A DNA stretch of 10,038 nt from Methylococcaceae bacterium (GTDB taxonomy: Bacteria; Pseudomonadota; Gammaproteobacteria; Methylococcales; Methylomonadaceae), in NCBI GenBank assembly GCA_030618325.1, contig JAUXDP010000102.1, positions 1 through 10,038 on the forward strand. The letters are read 5' to 3'. The notes under the pieces are model-generated. The model did not search any database, was not told the DNA's origin, and saw only the letters and a list, made by a program, of their open reading frames with translations. Position numbers and translations under genes: made by a program. Shown piece by piece: positions 7,541-10,038 of the stretch; the first letter of the stretch is position 1; the number at the start of each line of letters is the position of its first letter.

Positions 7541-8183
7541 CAATCATTTTCGCCAACTGTCCCAAATCTTCCAGTGTTAAATCTGGCACTTCTACTATTT
7601 CTAACTGAGATGAAGGAATGTAAACAACATAAGCCCCTGCATTTATTGCTGCCTGGATACCTGTGAGTGAATCTTCAACAACAACGCAATTTTCGATAGC
7701 CGTTCCAAGTTGTTTGGCAGCCTTTAAAAAAATATCTGGAGCAGGTTTAGCTGATTTCACTTGATCTCTAGTCACCAAAACCGGAAATAAATCACTAATA
7801 CCCGCAAATGCCAAGCTCTCCAGGGCATTTTTCTGGCAACTATTGGTAGCTAAACAATAAGGGATATTAAACCGTTGAAGAACATCCATCAATGAATAAA
7901 ATCCCTTTTTTACATCAATGCCGTTGACCTCAATATATTGATACCAGAACTCTCCACTTAAACGCCTGAACTGTTCAATCCGAAAAAGATCACCAGTCAA
8001 ATTTAACAGCTTTTGTTCAACCGCTTCATACTGCAAACCAGACAGGGATAGACAGAATTCTGCTGTCAATTCAAACCCCATTTTTTCAGCCGCCTTTTGC
8101 CAAGCAATAAAGTAAGTTTTTTCTGTATCCAAAACCAGACCATCCAAGTCCAGGATAACCGCAGAACAATCAGCAAAGATCAC
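7515..8183 (-). CDS. HAD-superfamily phosphohydrolase (beta-phosphoglucomutase/phosphatase-like)
   Basis: A 222-residue haloacid-dehalogenase family enzyme, expected to hydrolyse or transfer a phosphate through an aspartyl intermediate with Mg2+. Motif I is DLDG (nucleophile D12, general acid/base D14). An inserted helical C1 cap spans about residues 18-90. Motif II is T113-N-S, motif III is K146 in KPAPD, and motif IV is E170-D171 in VVEDS, so all four motifs are intact. The cap type and 'DLDGLVLDTE' resemble beta-phosphoglucomutase and small sugar-phosphate phosphatases; the substrate is not predictable. Its ATG overlaps the preceding nucleotidyltransferase stop by four bases (ATGA), so the two are translationally coupled. 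The last residues (GTSINSG) and the TGA come from the right arm of the palindromic element, so the original C-terminus was probably altered. The catalytic core is not affected. Confidence 0.88.
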   Translation of the reverse strand: MIFADCSAVILDLDGLVLDTEKTYFIAWQKAAEKMGFELTAEFCLSLSGLQYEAVEQKLLNLTGDLFRIEQFRRLSGEFWYQYIEVNGIDVKKGFYSLMDVLQRFNIPYCLATNSCQKNALESLAFAGISDLFPVLVTRDQVKSAKPAPDIFLKAAKQLGTAIENCVVVEDSLTGIQAAINAGAYVVYIPSSQLEIVEVPDLTLEDLGQLAKMIEGTSINSG

Positions 8184-9103
8184 TGTGAAAGTACTTTAAT
8201 GTATTCACCTGCAGCTTCCCTGCTGGAACCTACAACAATTCGGCACTGGCCATGATCAGCACGTTCTAATAGACCCGCAATTTCCACTCGCTCTCCAGCA
8301 AACGCTTGACCGGTATAAGTCGCAGTATAACTGACCACACTGTGTGCTTCAGGGCTATCGATTCCAAATACTGCGGGGTAATCAAATCCCTTGGCGTCAT
8401 CATTGATCAGTGTCTGTATTCTTATAGGCCCAAGTTTGGTATAAGTGGTATTTTCTTCACTACCTGAAGGATCAACAAAATTTAAATCAAATTTGCGACC
8501 GTTGATAACGGCCTTATTGTATTTGCGCTGCTCATGCCAGACGTATTCAGAAAAGCTTAGTTCACAAGAACGACGTTGATAAGACGCTTGCCAATCGACC
8601 TTGGATAATTCTTTTAGTAGATCTTTGTCTATCAATTTTTTAATTTGCCCTCTTAACCTGAAAAACTCCGAGCGATCATAAATTACAACATCAATATCCG
8701 AACTGTTTTTCTGAGCATTAATCAACAAAGAACCGGTTACACCTACATTTTGTAAATCCAAACCAGCATTGCTAAACAGCAAACAAAGTTGCTGACAATC
8801 CTGAATGACCTGAACGTCAGATTCTGTTTGCAAAATATTCTGTAAGATCTGCTCCGGCAGGTAGTGCCTGGTTATTCTATCAATGGCAACGGCATGTAAA
8901 TGTGCATCTTTATTAGATGAGTAGCAAAGATAATCAGGATTATATGTCTGTAAATAGTCATTCGCTTCTTGCGTGGAAAGCTTTTGCCAACCGGATGGGG
9001 TTTTCCAGTAACGCAAAAAAGCAAGCACCCTACCCCGTTCTGTGCCATTTTCTACAACAGCAAAAACCAACCCTTCCGCGGTCTCAACGAAATCTTTTGC
9101 CAA
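8180..9103 (-). CDS. Predicted nucleotidyltransferase, archaeal COG1665-like
   Basis: A 307-residue protein with a pol-beta-type nucleotidyltransferase core. The motif is G124-S125 followed by D136-I-D138 ('GSLLINAQKNSSDIDVVIY'), with a likely third carboxylate at D206 in 'GRKFDLNFV'. An N-terminal domain (about 1-85, 'DFVETAEGLVFAV', 'GRVLAFLRY') precedes the core. A C-terminal beta-rich segment (about 250-307, 'GERVEIAGLLE') looks OB-like. This three-part layout matches, from memory, predicted nucleotidyltransferases that are mainly archaeal (COG1665); their substrate is unknown to me. The start is TTG 9103, the only usual start codon soon after an in-frame TGA (9143-9145); no Shine-Dalgarno is visible. 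It lies 26 bp after the response-regulator gene and overlaps the HAD gene by four bases, so it is the middle gene of a three-gene operon. Horizontal transfer is possible but is not shown by the sequence alone. Confidence 0.75.
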   Translation of the reverse strand: MAKDFVETAEGLVFAVVENGTERGRVLAFLRYWKTPSGWQKLSTQEANDYLQTYNPDYLCYSSNKDAHLHAVAIDRITRHYLPEQILQNILQTESDVQVIQDCQQLCLLFSNAGLDLQNVGVTGSLLINAQKNSSDIDVVIYDRSEFFRLRGQIKKLIDKDLLKELSKVDWQASYQRRSCELSFSEYVWHEQRKYNKAVINGRKFDLNFVDPSGSEENTTYTKLGPIRIQTLINDDAKGFDYPAVFGIDSPEAHSVVSYTATYTGQAFAGERVEIAGLLERADHGQCRIVVGSSREAAGEYIKVLSQ

Positions 9104-9129
9104 ATATAGATTCGACGAGTTTCGAATAA

Positions 9130-10038
9130 TTACGCTGCCGCCTCAAATCTGTTTCTACCCTGATCTTTAGCACGGTAAAGAGCTTCATCAGCGGCTTTGG
9201 TAATATCTTCACCCGTTTTAAATTGACCGGTATAAGTAGCCAAACCCAAGCTTAAAGTCACTTGGGAAGCTATTGTAGATCCTTCATGGGGAATATCTGC
9301 AGTCAAAACGGCTTGTCTCACTTTTTCTGCAACAACCAACCCTCCCTGCAAATCCGTATTGGGCATTATCAGTGTAAATTCTTCACCACCATAGCGACAA
9401 GCCATATCTGTTGGCCTGCTGGGTACACTTGCTATCGCTTCGGCAACACGTTTCAAACAATCATCCCCTTCAGCATGGCCGTAATTATCATTATAAATTT
9501 TGAAAAAATCTATATCACATATGATCACAGATAAGGGATTTTTCTCCCGCCTTGCCAATCCAAATTGTTCTTCCAGATGTTGGTTAAAACTGCGCCGATT
9601 AGCTAAACCGGTCAGTTCATCAATCATGGAAATTTTTAGCAACTTCTCATTAGCTTCCAATAACTGCTGCTGGGTGGCCTTCAACTTTTCCCTGGTGTCA
9701 TAAATCCTTTGCATGGCCATAAGCTGCAATTGTAGATGCAAAGGTTTGATTGGCTTGGGTACATACGCATCAGCGCCGGCTAATATCCCTTCAGTATAGG
9801 CATCTTCATCAATTTTCTCAGTAATAAAAATGATGGGCACCCAATCCTCTTTGAGTAATTCCCTTATCTTTTTGGTTGCCTGATAGCCGTTCATATCCGG
9901 CATCTCGACATCCATCATGATTAAATCTACAGTGTTGGATTTAACAAACTCTACGGCTTCAATACCATTTTCGGCGTAGTAAGGTTGATGACCCAGTGCA
10001 ACAATACATTCTGCTATATACTTTCTAATCGATTTACT
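9130..10038 (-). CDS. Response regulator diguanylate cyclase (REC-GGDEF), 5' end outside window
   Basis: A cytosolic two-component output protein that should make c-di-GMP when phosphorylated. The frame stays open to the right edge, so the ATG at 9918 is internal: upstream codons encode receiver-domain sequence ('ALGHQPYYAENGIEAVEF'). The start and the first acidic pair of the receiver are missing. The phospho-acceptor is the Asp in 'LIMMDVEMPDMNG' (codon 9912-9910), followed by 'IIFITEK' and the lysine in 'YVPKPIKP'. A coiled linker leads to the GGDEF domain ('DELTGLANRRSF'), with GGEEF at 9390-9376. An RxxD inhibitory site (R-P-T-D) stands five residues before it, so both catalysis and feedback look intact. 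The layout is that of WspR/PleD-like regulators with a single visible receiver. It is the first visible gene of the operon with the nucleotidyltransferase and HAD genes; a partner kinase may lie beyond the window. Confidence 0.92.
   Translation of the reverse strand, partial: SKSIRKYIAECIVALGHQPYYAENGIEAVEFVKSNTVDLIMMDVEMPDMNGYQATKKIRELLKEDWVPIIFITEKIDEDAYTEGILAGADAYVPKPIKPLHLQLQLMAMQRIYDTREKLKATQQQLLEANEKLLKISMIDELTGLANRRSFNQHLEEQFGLARREKNPLSVIICDIDFFKIYNDNYGHAEGDDCLKRVAEAIASVPSRPTDMACRYGGEEFTLIMPNTDLQGGLVVAEKVRQAVLTADIPHEGSTIASQVTLSLGLATYTGQFKTGEDITKAADEALYRAKDQGRNRFEAAA

Noticed and set aside
7413..7543. 4-bp target site duplication around the palindromic element
   Set aside because: The flanks TAAA and TCAA match at three of four bases only, which is easily chance; no duplication is claimed.
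9130..9918. ATG 9918 as the start of the minus-strand GGDEF gene
   Set aside because: It sits inside the receiver domain, one codon before the ATG-Asp of the phospho-acceptor motif, and the frame continues to the window edge.
1..10038. CRISPR array, tRNA, rRNA or a complete insertion sequence
   Set aside because: No regularly spaced direct repeats, cloverleaf-like sequence, rRNA motif or transposase frame was seen on either strand.

Overview
The window looks like a mid-to-low-GC gammaproteobacterial chromosome. The main reason is the core block smc - zipA - NAD+-dependent ligase, a gene order I know from gammaproteobacteria, since ZipA is confined to that class. The ZipA N-terminus and the overall AT-rich character would suit a methanotroph-like (Methylococcales) or Legionella-like lineage, but that is only a guess.

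Plus strand, left to right: (1) smc, cut at its 5' end by the window edge and interrupted by one in-frame amber codon (TAG, 1201-1203) exactly at the coil-to-hinge transition, where homologues usually have Trp. (2) zipA, overlapping the smc stop by one base. (3) A 178-bp gap with a 38-bp REP-like hairpin and a candidate promoter/operator dyad. (4) A strongly diverged LigA-type NAD+ ligase that keeps the nucleotidyl lysine, zinc finger, HhH and BRCT domains, but by eye has changes at several residues considered essential. (5) A gap with a weak T-tailed hairpin. (6) A diguanylate cyclase with an N-terminal DUF484/GAF-like sensor.

The plus-strand cyclase converges on a minus-strand operon read from the right edge: a REC-GGDEF response regulator (5' end outside the window), then a pol-beta-fold nucleotidyltransferase resembling archaeal predicted nucleotidyltransferases (26-bp gap), then a HAD-superfamily phosphohydrolase (4-bp ATGA overlap). 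The convergent gap (7291-7514) holds a 125-bp imperfect palindrome with 19-bp terminal inverted repeats (7416-7540), best read as a MITE-like element. Its right arm reaches into the HAD reading frame and supplies the last residues and stop codon of that protein.

Functionally the left half is chromosome maintenance and division (condensin-type SMC, FtsZ anchoring, DNA joining). The right half is signalling: two diguanylate cyclases with intact GGEEF and RxxD motifs, one of them co-transcribed with an uncharacterised nucleotidyltransferase/phosphatase pair. Items most worth a second look: the amber-split smc, the diverged ligase in the ligA position, the palindromic element remodelling a gene end, and the nucleotidyltransferase-HAD pair linked to a c-di-GMP response regulator.
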